This document shows positions 57,501 through 64,000 of a stretch of 64,000 nt of DNA, one piece after another. Where the stretch lies: the NCBI RefSeq assembly GCF_030409685.1, contig NZ_JAUFQJ010000007.1, forward strand, positions 372,001 through 436,000, read 5' to 3'. The notes beneath the pieces are model-generated. The model was not told where the DNA came from. It saw only the letters and a program-made list of their open reading frames with translations, and made no database searches. The DNA is from Ferruginibacter paludis (lineage in GTDB: Bacteria; Bacteroidota; Bacteroidia; Chitinophagales; Chitinophagaceae). Both the position numbers and the translations under genes were made by a program. Positions within the stretch are counted from its first letter, which is position 1; every line of letters begins with the position of its first letter.

Positions 57501-57643
57501 TACCACAATTAACTGGTGAAAGAATATTACACAATGAAGAAGGTTATTACATCGATACCACCAATGGTAAAACAGTTTTACATATCCAAACAAGAAAAAT
57601 TGCAACGCAAAAAAAACACCAGGTTGTGGTGCTAAATGATTGA
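54530..57643 (+). CDS. Secreted GH31 glycosidase with N-terminal accessory domains
   Basis: 1037-residue exported family 31 glycosidase. The signal peptide ends LSAQ (~21). A jellyroll-like domain (VFWHQDFSSGSLPAGWHI, to ~215) and a CARDB-like domain (~220-325) precede the GH31 N-terminal domain (~330-540). In the TIM barrel the likely nucleophile is D649 (LCKLDVAW) and the acid/base D700 (VWSGDQYGGWEY). YTGLWTENGI and the late SGEPYTS, LPRGKWIDYWNGE fit GH31. ATG 54530 fits the signal peptide. Specificity (alpha-glucosidase, galactosidase or transglycosidase) is open. No SusC/SusD pair is near. It is divergent from the DUF6067-type gene. Confidence 0.88.
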   Translation: MQIKKIVFSIFILYATLLSAQSNKNKVFWHQDFSSGSLPAGWHIPPAATWDPQWIVTNQPYPGSYKYQQQAPPIASVSRGYHLQFQAGYFTDEDVDNWVKRKQYPDGYIVSAPINCIGKKSVILQFQQKFRWWNYRQNDTAGLFVGVSTDSIHWQQWDVRHTVKSETDMFAPLTEAIDVSAVAANQPTVFLRFYWKGLMGFYWMVDDIALSEAYSQDVSVVRLLSHNEESNQFKKNDELVLKIKNSGGQNINTNFTVTANIDSQNILTLKVPAATNAFKPGEERDIVFPPTDLTLRPVHHISFKINYPGDEHTIDNTLNVQLNAAATFVGNITAIKKESTAFVFSSGVTKVRLQFYRGDIFRIWLAPDGSFTDPSAGDIVIAKPTLKSNIIFTDKGDYVLLQSKLCAVRVYKKPMRFAMYNAANRAVIWEEKQPLLFGQKTVQSLSARPGEYFYGCGMQNGYFSHRNKTILIEKGGGWDDGGRANPAPFYMSTSGYGVYRNTFDAGEYSFNDTLRLSHNENRFDAFYFYGPSLKNILNRYTDITGKPFLMPRWALSMGDANCYNKPGRDKKPQTTPDVIWKIADQYIAHEMPRGWILPNDGYGCGYVKLDSVVKALHERGFYTGLWTENGIDKIATEVGTYGTRLCKLDVAWVGPGYKYALDGCRAAYEGIENNSNARGFIWSVMGWAGTQRYSTVWSGDQYGGWEYIRFHIPTITGAGLSAQNAASSDIDGIFGGSDSTYTRDLQWKSFIPVLMTMSGWAKKDKQPWISGEPYTSINRKYLQLKMRLTPYMYTLCREANITGVPAARAMVLEFPSDSTTLGKQTQYQFMNGQWLLVAPVYKPGNERDSIYLPRGKWIDYWNGELFNGGKWLRHYAAPLEKLPVFVKAGAIIPMYQAMNFDAEKKPDTLTLDMYPEGKTAFNLYEDDGLTREYKKGAYATTLFEMNAGKIITVTINAVKGKYNGSIDRRSYHLIVHTSASPKTASLDGELLPQLTGERILHNEEGYYIDTTNGKTVLHIQTRKIATQKKHQVVVLND

Positions 57644-57819
57644 CCAGCCGCTGTTTTTTTGTCAAAAGTTATGTAGTGCAGTGGCAAAATGCCTGCTCCA
57701 TCAGTCGTTATTTCCATTAGTGAGACGGATAGGAAAAAGTAAATATTTATTGTATTTTGTATGCCGGTATCTTCTCCACTTAACATTTCGCCTTCGGCGG
57801 ATAAAACCAATTTATTTTT

Positions 57820-58242
57820 ATGAATCCAGCAATTTTTCACCACATTCACTGGCTGGCAGTCCTCGTCGCTGCTATAGCCTATTTTGCTTTGGGAGCCATT
57901 TGGTATTCTAAAGTATTGTTTGCAAAAACCTGGCTGGCATTGACCAAAATTGATGCCAGTGATCCCAATGCTACCAAGGGAATGGGAGTTATTATGGGCG
58001 CTTCGTTTGTAACCATTTTGGTTGCTTGTATCGGGCTTGCAATTCTTGCAGCCTATCTTAATCTTGGCCTGTTTAGTCAGGGCCTGAAGTTGGGTACACT
58101 CACCGGCATATGCTTCGGCGCAACTGCTATCAGCAATTCTTACCTGTTTGAAAAAAGGGCCACTGGCCTTCATTTTATTAACGGCGGATATACCTTGTTG
58201 GGTAATATTATTGCCGCGGTAATCATTTGCGTTTGGCAATAA
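57820..58242 (+). CDS. DUF1761 membrane protein
   Basis: 140-residue four-helix membrane protein of the DUF1761 family. The first helix is HWLAVLVAAIAYFALGAIWYS (family pattern ...G..WYS), followed by LFAKTWLALTKI. Later helices are MGASFVTILVACIGLAILAA, LGTLTGICFGATAISNSYLF and NGGYTLLGNIIAAVIICVWQ. Function unknown. The 176-bp gap before it contains no gene. A strong two-way terminator separates it from the convergent pyk gene. Confidence 0.9.
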   Translation: MNPAIFHHIHWLAVLVAAIAYFALGAIWYSKVLFAKTWLALTKIDASDPNATKGMGVIMGASFVTILVACIGLAILAAYLNLGLFSQGLKLGTLTGICFGATAISNSYLFEKRATGLHFINGGYTLLGNIIAAVIICVWQ

Positions 58243-58250
58243 AATCTGTT

Positions 58251-58295
58251 AAATAAAAAGTTGCCCTGTGTTTAACGCAGGGCAACTTTTTATTT
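58251..58295. terminator. Bidirectional terminator between DUF1761 gene and pyk
   Basis: AAATAAAAAGTTGCCCTG and CAGGGCAACTTTTTATTT form an 18-bp perfect stem with a short AT-rich loop. The A/T ends act as T-tracts on either strand. Confidence 0.9.
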
Positions 58296-58308
58296 ACAAA
58301 ATATTTTC

Positions 58309-59799
58309 TTACTCTACAATAGATACCTTTAAAATGTTGGTAGGTAAATGTTTTTCAATTGGCGTGCTGCCTGTATTTACAACCACATCGCCTTCTTTAA
58401 GAAAACCTCTTTCTTTTAAAATATTTATCTGGTCCATGAAGATATCATCAAGGCTTTCTTCTTCTGCATAATAAATCGGCCTTACGCCCCAGCTGAGACT
58501 CAGCTGGTTGATGAGTGTTTTTTCTTTACTAAAAATATATAGCGGTGCCTTGGGTCGGTAACTGCTCAGCATAAAACCGGTGTAACCACTCTGCGTCATT
58601 CCTATAAGGGCTTTGGCATTTACATCTTTTGCCATTTTGCAGGCGCTTGCGCAAAGTGCATCACTCAGCAAAGAAGGGGAGTGTTGCTGTGGCGTCAAAA
58701 TATCGTCCCTATCGTAATCGTATAGTGTTCCCTCCACCTGTAGAATGATCTTGCTCATCATTTCCACCACAAGGGTAGGATACTGGCCCATCGCAGTTTC
58801 ACCGCTCAGCATTACAGCATCGGCGCCTTCCAGCACGGCGTTGGCAACGTCTGTAACTTCACTGCGGTTTGGTTTGGTACGCTCCATCATACTTTCCATC
58901 ATTTGCGTTGCTACAATCACAGGTTTTGCCCGGTGCATACATTTGCGGATGATTTCTTTCTGAATAATGGGAACCTGTTCAACCGGTACCTCCACACCGA
59001 GGTCGCCACGGGCAACCATAATGCCATCACTTTCAACAATGATATTACGGATATTTCTTAACGCTTCCGGCATTTCTATTTTAGAAATAACCTTGGCCTT
59101 ACTTTTTTGTGCTTTGATACGCTTTTTAAGATCAATGATGTCATCAGCATGACGAACAAAAGACAAGGCTATCCAGTCTAAATCCTGGCTGATAATAAAA
59201 TCAAGATCTGCAATATCTTTTTCTGTAAGCGAAGGCATCGTGAGGGCAGAATCGGGTAAATTGACGCCTTTTTTTGGAAACAGGATACCGCCCAATGTTA
59301 CCGAAATTCTAACTTCCGTATCATTTAATATTTCTTCTACTTTCACTTCCATCTTTCCGTCATCTAAAAATATGCGTTCGCCTACTTTTACATCTTTGGC
59401 AAGGTTGGCATAGCTAACATAAATCTTATCTTTTGTGCCCACCATTTTTTGTGTGGTAAAAATAAACTGGCTCCCGTCTTTTAATTCTATCTGGCCATCC
59501 TGCAGTTCACCCACTCTTAACTTAGGACCTTGCAGGTCGCCTAAAATGGCAATATTATAGGGTTCTTTGCGGTTGATTTCCCTTATAAAATCAATGATCT
59601 GTTTTTTATCTTCGTAAGCGCCATGAGAAAAGTTTAGGCGGAAAACGTTTACGCCTGCCTTTACCAGGTCCAGTAACTTTTCGTAAGTAGAGCAGGCGGG
59701 GCCTACTGTTGCAACAATCTTTGTTCGTTTAATCGTATGTTGAAAACCTGCTTCTTTATCCATTTCAGCATGCAGGTATTTACCTAAATTTTTGCTCAT
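58309..59799 (-). CDS. pyk: Pyruvate kinase
   Basis: Converts phosphoenolpyruvate and ADP to pyruvate and ATP, the last step of glycolysis. The start region KRTKIVATVGPACSTYEKL is followed by FRLNFSHGAYEDKK. The active-site segment is VISKIEMPEALRNI with GIMVARGDLGVEVP, and GADAVMLSGETAMGQYP follows. The C-terminal allosteric domain runs to residue 496. Length is normal. It follows pfkA by 86 bp on the same strand, pairing the two committed glycolytic kinases, and converges on the DUF1761 gene through a shared terminator. Confidence 0.97.
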   Translation of the reverse strand: MSKNLGKYLHAEMDKEAGFQHTIKRTKIVATVGPACSTYEKLLDLVKAGVNVFRLNFSHGAYEDKKQIIDFIREINRKEPYNIAILGDLQGPKLRVGELQDGQIELKDGSQFIFTTQKMVGTKDKIYVSYANLAKDVKVGERIFLDDGKMEVKVEEILNDTEVRISVTLGGILFPKKGVNLPDSALTMPSLTEKDIADLDFIISQDLDWIALSFVRHADDIIDLKKRIKAQKSKAKVISKIEMPEALRNIRNIIVESDGIMVARGDLGVEVPVEQVPIIQKEIIRKCMHRAKPVIVATQMMESMMERTKPNRSEVTDVANAVLEGADAVMLSGETAMGQYPTLVVEMMSKIILQVEGTLYDYDRDDILTPQQHSPSLLSDALCASACKMAKDVNAKALIGMTQSGYTGFMLSSYRPKAPLYIFSKEKTLINQLSLSWGVRPIYYAEEESLDDIFMDQINILKERGFLKEGDVVVNTGSTPIEKHLPTNILKVSIVE

Positions 59800-59885
59800 T
59801 AGTTGTTTAGTTTATTTTCAAATGTCAAGTGAATTTTTTACCGTTTTCATTTGGTAACAGACAGTACGGATTGATTACCCCGAAA

Positions 59886-60869
59886 TTAGCTGGCCAAGAT
59901 TTTTACTATTTTCATCCATTCTTCACTGATACGCTGTTTCTTTTTTACAGCTTCGTTTAACGGAGTATAATGCATACGGTTATTGACCATTCCAACAAAC
60001 ACATTGAATTTCCCTTCCATCAAACATTCAACAGCCGAATAGCCCATGCGGCTTGCAATCAACCTGTCGAAACAGGTTGGGGAACCGCCGCGTTGAATAT
60101 GACCCAATATACAAACCCTTACGTCCTGTATTGGTAAACGGGCTTTTACAATTTTTGCAATTTCATCGGCACCACCAAACTCATCTCCTTCAGCCACTAC
60201 AATCAGGTTAACCAACTTATGTCTTCTTTCTTTTTCCGCTAATTGCTTAATAACTTCTTCGATATCTGTTTTGCGTTCCGGGATCAGTACATTTTCGGCA
60301 CCTGTAGCGATACCACTGTGCAATGCTATGTAACCGGCATCCCTGCCCATTACTTCAATAATAAATAAACGGTCATGTGCATCTGCTGTATCCCGTATTT
60401 TGTCAATTGCTTCAACCGCGGTATTTACAGCGGTATCAAAACCAATTGTAAAATCAGTGCCCGCTATATCTTTGTCGATAGTGCCCGGCAACCCTACGCA
60501 GGGAATATCATATTCATTGCTGAATGTTTGTGCACCTCTGAAACTACCATCGCCACCAATAATTACCAACCCGTTAATGCCTAGTTTGGTTAAGTTATCA
60601 TATGCTTTCTTTCTGCCTTCAGGTGTAAAAAATTCCTTACAACGGGACGTTTTTAAAATGGTTCCGCCACGCTGAATGATATTGGCTACACTTCTGCTTT
60701 CCATTTTGAAAATATCATTCTCCACCATTCCGGTGTAGCCACGCACAATCCCAAAAACTTCCAATCCGTTGTAAATTCCTGTCCGTACCACGGCACGTAT
60801 GCAGGCATTCATTCCCGGTGCATCGCCTCCGGAGGTAAGTACGCCAATCTTTGTAACCTTTTTTTTCAT
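59886..60869 (-). CDS. pfkA: ATP-dependent 6-phosphofructokinase
   Basis: Phosphorylates fructose 6-phosphate to fructose 1,6-bisphosphate. The ATP site is GVLTSGGDAPGMNACIRAVV (~8-27) and GGDGSFRGAQTF. The catalytic motif is GTIDKDIAGTDFTIGFDTA, with its Asp general base, and RLFIIEVMGRDAGYIAL binds the sugar phosphate. GHIQRGGSPTCFDRL completes the family pattern. Glycine in GGDG is consistent with ATP rather than pyrophosphate use. ATG 60869 (327 aa) fits the family start; an ATG 15 bp upstream adds only hydrophobic residues. It is upstream of pyk on the same strand. Confidence 0.96.
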   Translation of the reverse strand: MKKKVTKIGVLTSGGDAPGMNACIRAVVRTGIYNGLEVFGIVRGYTGMVENDIFKMESRSVANIIQRGGTILKTSRCKEFFTPEGRKKAYDNLTKLGINGLVIIGGDGSFRGAQTFSNEYDIPCVGLPGTIDKDIAGTDFTIGFDTAVNTAVEAIDKIRDTADAHDRLFIIEVMGRDAGYIALHSGIATGAENVLIPERKTDIEEVIKQLAEKERRHKLVNLIVVAEGDEFGGADEIAKIVKARLPIQDVRVCILGHIQRGGSPTCFDRLIASRMGYSAVECLMEGKFNVFVGMVNNRMHYTPLNEAVKKKQRISEEWMKIVKILAS

Positions 60870-61004
60870 ATCTAAAAAAAACACTTTTTAATTAAAAAAC
60901 TTTCAACCTTTCTCTTATTTCAATAATACTAATATAAAATTGCACAAGTTTCAAAAATAAGCATTTAAAACTAATCTGAAAATTCCTGACCAGTTATTGC
61001 GTAC

Positions 61005-61790
61005 TTATTGAACGCCATTCACATAATGTTCTTTCATCATTGTAAAAATTTTTTCTTTTAATGCAGGTGCTTTCATACCCTCTGATGAAACGGCAGGCAA
61101 AAAATGCATTTGTAACCTGGTAGGCCATAAATAAAATCCTTTATTTGCGGGCATGGCTTGTTTGGTTCCAAAAATTACACAGGGAATAACTTCCTTTTTG
61201 GTATCAATTGCCAGTTTGAAAGCACCGTCGAAAAATGGCTTTAAAGGTTCATTGGTTCGGTTACGGGTTCCTTCCGGGTAAATACACATGTGCAGGTTGT
61301 TGCGCAACACTTCCCTCATATCTTCAAAGCTTTTCAGGCGGCTTTTGTTATCGCCTCTGTCAACAAGCACGGAACCGCGTTTATAAAACCACCCGAAAAT
61401 GGGGACCTTGGCAAAAGAAGCTTTGGCAATTGTTTTATTGCCACCCGGTATAAATGGTGCAGAAAGGGGCACATCAAGCAAAGCGTTGTGATTGTACACA
61501 ACTACATAAGTATGACCGGGCTTGAAATTTTCTTTGCCTTTGATGGTGGCAGGGCATCCTACCATCCGTAGCCAGGTCCACATCCATACCCTTGACACGG
61601 TAATAAAATAATCCTGTCCCCTGGGCCCCGGAATTAAATAAGAAAGCATTGATGGTATAAAGATGATAAGGAAGGTAGTGGCAAAACTGATTAATCCCCA
61701 AACAGCCCATATTCTGCCAAAAATATTCTTGCATACATCTTTGAAGGAAGCAGTTGTTTGCGGTGAAGAATAGTTGTCAGTATTGGTCAA
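61005..61790 (-). CDS. 1-acyl-glycerol-3-phosphate acyltransferase (PlsC-like)
   Basis: Membrane acyltransferase of phospholipid synthesis, adding the second acyl chain to lysophosphatidate. One or two hydrophobic helices precede residue ~55. Motif I is NHNALLDVPL (H-x4-D, H101/D106). Motif II-like FGWFYKRGSVLVDRGDN contains the glycerol-phosphate-binding residues. Motif III is CIYPEGTRNR and IPCVIFGTKQAMP is motif IV-like. Length 261 aa. The start appears to be TTG 61790. It lies 42 bp after ung and 135 bp before pfkA on the same strand. Confidence 0.9.
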   Translation of the reverse strand: MTNTDNYSSPQTTASFKDVCKNIFGRIWAVWGLISFATTFLIIFIPSMLSYLIPGPRGQDYFITVSRVWMWTWLRMVGCPATIKGKENFKPGHTYVVVYNHNALLDVPLSAPFIPGGNKTIAKASFAKVPIFGWFYKRGSVLVDRGDNKSRLKSFEDMREVLRNNLHMCIYPEGTRNRTNEPLKPFFDGAFKLAIDTKKEVIPCVIFGTKQAMPANKGFYLWPTRLQMHFLPAVSSEGMKAPALKEKIFTMMKEHYVNGVQ

Positions 61791-61832
61791 AATGGTTCGT
61801 ATATTTACTGAGCTGTTTTTCGGAAACAGGTA

Positions 61833-62516
61833 TCAGGTTGATAATAATTTCCAGTTGATGGGAGCAAGGCCCTGGTTGATTAATAATTCATTTGCTTTTG
61901 AAAAATGTTTACAACCAAAAAAACCTTTGTCCGCACTAAATGGCGAAGGATGGGCAGCTTTCAATACAAAATGTTTCGTTTCGTCTATCAGCAATTGCTT
62001 TTCCTGCGCAAATTTACCCCATAAAAGAAATATTACCCCTTTTTTTTCATCAGATATTTTTGTTATGACGGCATCTGTAAAATTCATCCAGCCAATTTTT
62101 GCATGACTGGCTGGTTCATTTGCCCTTACCGTTAAAATAGCGTTTAATAGAAGTACACCCTGGTCCGCCCAACTGGTTAGGTTGCCATATCCTTCGGGCA
62201 TAGTAACAGACAAATCTTTTTGAATTTCTTTAAAAATATTTACAAGAGAAGGCGGCGGTTTTATCCCCGCAGGTACACTAAAACTAAGACCATGCGCCTG
62301 TCCCGGGTTATGGTAAGGATCTTGCCCTAGTATCACAACTTTTACCTTATCAAAAGGGGTATGGTTAAAGGCATTAAAGATAAGCGGTCCCGGGGGGTAA
62401 ATAATTTTACCTGCATTTTTTTCAATCTTTAAAAAAGTTACAATTTCTAAAAAATAGGGCTTTGTAAATTCATTCTTTAGTACCTCGTGCCAAGAAGGTT
62501 CGATCTTTACATCCAT
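61833..62516 (-). CDS. ung: Uracil-DNA glycosylase, family 1
   Basis: Removes uracil from DNA to start base-excision repair. The water-activating loop [18 protein letters not shown] holds the catalytic Asp D66. [19 protein letters not shown] is the conserved middle motif. The leucine-insertion loop [13 protein letters not shown] begins at H189. Length 227 aa is standard, with [10 protein letters not shown] at the DNA-contacting Pro-rich loop. ATG 62516 is unambiguous. It probably starts a transcript that continues into plsC. Confidence 0.97.
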   Translation of the reverse strand: MDVKIEPSWHEVLKNEFTKPYFLEIVTFLKIEKNAGKIIYPPGPLIFNAFNHTPFDKVKVVILGQDPYHNPGQAHGLSFSVPAGIKPPPSLVNIFKEIQKDLSVTMPEGYGNLTSWADQGVLLLNAILTVRANEPASHAKIGWMNFTDAVITKISDEKKGVIFLLWGKFAQEKQLLIDETKHFVLKAAHPSPFSADKGFFGCKHFSKANELLINQGLAPINWKLLST

Positions 62517-62590
62517 GAAAAATTTTTATAAAATTACAAAAGCCTGACTGAATAAAACAGCAAATAAAAGCTGTGGCATTGCACAAAAAA

Positions 62591-62617
62591 AATCCCATTG
62601 CTTTTAACAACGGGATT
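62591..62617 (-). terminator. Terminator of the cytochrome c gene
   Basis: AATCCCATTG, loop, CAACGGGATT, one A-C mismatch. Read on the minus strand it is followed by a run of eight T, 45 bp after the cytochrome stop. Confidence 0.7.
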
Positions 62618-62661
62618 CTTTTATGCAGGAAAATTGAATGCCCGCAATTAGTATTTAATAA

Positions 62662-63177
62662 TTAATTTTTTTGAGGTGCGGCCGGCGGTGGCGGCGGAGG
62701 TCCGGGCTGACCTGCACGACCAGCAGGAGGACCAAAATCATGAACTACCGGTACTTTGCTTTTTGTATCCGGAAATGCAGATCCATGATGACAGGTGTAA
62801 CAGGTAACCACCATCAAAGAATCGCCGATCATTGGTTTTGCTACCTGAAAATTATCCTTATTCATCTGCAGTACCATGCGCATCATGTCGCGTGCAGTTT
62901 CTTTTTTAGGATTGGCGTCACTTGCAAAATCGGGGTGATCGGCCCCTGGTTCTTTAGCGTGGCAATAGTCGCAATGTACCCCCAGAGCATCGCCAAATTG
63001 TACATCCATAATATCATGCATCGCTTCCCTGCTGATATCCTGTGGCAGAATTTTAAGGTTTTTGTATACGTTGGAATGTACAGGTGCAGTAGTGCCGGCA
63101 GTGCCGAAAATAACAACAACAACTATTGTCATTATTACCAGCAGTTTCCGGTTGGCCTGCAGCATTAATTTTCTCAT
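62662..63177 (-). CDS. c-type cytochrome, reaction-centre-subunit-like
   Basis: 171-residue exported cytochrome c. One hydrophobic segment (~11-28) acts as signal or anchor. The fold is of the photosynthetic-reaction-centre cytochrome subunit type that Bacteroidota carry without photosynthesis (YKNLKILPQDISREAMHDIM). Two haem sites are present: CDYCH (C69-C72-H73) and CYTCH (C126-C129-H130). The final ~25 residues are rich in Pro, Gly and Ala (PGPPPPPPAAPQKN), a likely flexible tail. The redox partner is not shown by neighbours. The 298-bp gap upstream of it to 63475 holds no clear gene. Confidence 0.9.
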   Translation of the reverse strand: MRKLMLQANRKLLVIMTIVVVVIFGTAGTTAPVHSNVYKNLKILPQDISREAMHDIMDVQFGDALGVHCDYCHAKEPGADHPDFASDANPKKETARDMMRMVLQMNKDNFQVAKPMIGDSLMVVTCYTCHHGSAFPDTKSKVPVVHDFGPPAGRAGQPGPPPPPPAAPQKN

Positions 63178-63475
63178 AAATGTTTTTTTAATGAATTGTT
63201 TATGTTATAAAGATAAGCGGACAGGTGAAAACCACAAGATTTTTTTTGCACTGTATTAAGCCATCAAAAAGTTATTTAAGAGGCTGCAAATTTCGGGTAC
63301 TGGCTTTTTTGAGCTCATTGTTGCGTGGGTGCATTTCTTTTATTACCAGCAAAGCTTTGTAAATCTCCATGCATACAGTTTTGAAAAAAAATGCGTTACG
63401 CATTACTAAAGGTTGGCTACGGTAATGGTAACTTTATCTTTTAATCTTAAGGCGGTTAAATAAAATAATCAACAT

Positions 63476-64000
63476 ATGGTACGTTTATTTTCAATGCTTG
63501 TCTTCACTTTTTCGGTAAATACAATTTACTGTCAAACGGAAAACAGTACTTATATGGCAGTAGCTGACAGATTTGAAACCTACTACAATGCTGCAAAAAA
63601 CGATAGCATCTTTGCCATGTTTTCTCAGGAAATGCAAACGGCATTACCGCTGAATAAAACAAGTGATTTTTTAAATGGCCTGCGCTCACAGGCAGGACAA
63701 ATCACGGCACGCAGTTTTGTGAAGTATGAAAATGGTACTTATGCCAGGTACAAAACAAATTTTGAAAGAGCATTGTTTGCTGTAAATATTTCAATTGACA
63801 AGAATGCTAAAATAAATGGCTTATTTGTAAAGCCGTATACTGAAGAAAGTCTTCCCAAACTTCAAAGAAATATAACTAAACTGCAGCTGCCCTTTAAGGG
63901 TGAGTGGACTGTTATATGGGGTGGGGATACCAAAGAATTAAATTACCATGTTGAAAGTGTGGCACAAAAAAATGCGTTCGACATTGTGATCAAAGACGGG
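63476..64000 (+). CDS. M23 family metallopeptidase, N-terminal part (truncated by window)
   Basis: Open to the window end (175 residues). A signal peptide ends near IYCQ (~20). Residues ~25-125 look like a DUF3887-type domain (ADRFETYYNAAKNDSIFAMF, ITARSFVKYENGTYARYK). The last part, LPFKGEWTVIWGGDTKELNY and then HVESVAQKNAFDIVIKD, is the usual lead-in to an M23 (LytM) zinc peptidase domain in Bacteroidota. Zinc ligands lie beyond the window. It would be a secreted peptidoglycan or peptide hydrolase. Confidence 0.75.
   Translation, partial: MVRLFSMLVFTFSVNTIYCQTENSTYMAVADRFETYYNAAKNDSIFAMFSQEMQTALPLNKTSDFLNGLRSQAGQITARSFVKYENGTYARYKTNFERALFAVNISIDKNAKINGLFVKPYTEESLPKLQRNITKLQLPFKGEWTVIWGGDTKELNYHVESVAQKNAFDIVIKDG

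Noticed and set aside
63272..63370. 32-codon minus-strand frame in the gap before the M23 gene
   Set aside because: It could be the decayed end of a helical-repeat protein, but it is too short to support.
1..64000. tRNA or rRNA genes
   Set aside because: Scanning by eye on both strands found no T-loop GGTTCGAATCC-like element in a cloverleaf and no rRNA segment.

Overview
The window looks like ordinary chromosome of a Bacteroidota bacterium, most likely family Chitinophagaceae. The evidence is the mix of lineage-typical genes: a type IX secretion (T9SS) plug protein, a secreted protease with a T9SS C-terminal sorting domain, a TamL-type BamA lipoprotein, an OstA/LptA-like protein with an LptD-like barrel, a DUF6067-type glycosidase, a MoxR-DUF58-RDD-SpoIIM cluster and a SatD-DUF3307 pair. 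AT-rich intergenic DNA, -7 boxes of the TAnnTTTG type and few clear Shine-Dalgarno sequences agree with this. No tRNA, rRNA, phage, integrase or CRISPR array was seen. The family placement is inference; the genes are read from sequence.

Layout. 1-7.6 kb holds envelope genes: an OstA/LptA-like protein, an MCE/MlaD protein and a cell-wall amidase on the minus strand, divergent from an LptD-like outer-membrane protein. 7.6-8.6 kb is a KirBac-type potassium channel. 8.7-15.0 kb is a tightly overlapping plus-strand glycan operon (two membrane proteins, flippase, methyltransferase, GT4 and GT-C glycosyltransferases). It ends in a 0.5-kb gap with a duplicated terminator-bearing repeat. 15.5-19.6 kb has a FUSC protein, a YjbR protein and another GT-C enzyme on the minus strand. 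19.7-21.0 kb is an ArsR-SRPBCC-SRPBCC operon with a visible promoter and operator. 21.2-28.5 kb has lon, the CCA-adding enzyme, a pRiA4b ORF-3-like protein, miaA, a wrecked hybrid histidine kinase and an intact response regulator.

28.6-33.3 kb carries a FadL-like porin, a Tyr/Asn-rich lipoprotein, proS and a DUF5362-like protein. 33.4-42.8 kb has the T9SS metalloprotease and RDD protein on the minus strand, divergent from SpoIIM-DUF4129-DUF4350-MoxR-DUF58. 42.9-49.8 kb has truB, tamL, a TrmH-type RNA methyltransferase, a MITE-like inverted-repeat element, a LolC/E-type permease and the T9SS plug gene. 49.8-51.3 kb is the most unusual locus: four palindromic 22-bp sites at an exact 29-bp period ahead of a SatD-like protein (nucleotide-cyclase-like fold plus C-terminal HTH) that overlaps a DUF3307 membrane-protein gene. 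51.4-57.6 kb has two divergent secreted glycosidases. 57.8-64 kb has a DUF1761 protein, pyk, pfkA, plsC, ung, a di-haem-type cytochrome c and the start of an M23 peptidase.

Most genes serve envelope biogenesis (LPS export, outer-membrane assembly, peptidoglycan hydrolysis, glycan synthesis, T9SS) or housekeeping (tRNA processing, glycolysis, proteolysis). The best candidate for something undescribed is the SatD-DUF3307 locus with its phased palindromes. After it come the 249-bp inverted-repeat element at 46950-47198 and the duplicated repeat at 15015-15404. Several starts are GTG or TTG and were chosen from overlap, spacing or signal-peptide position.
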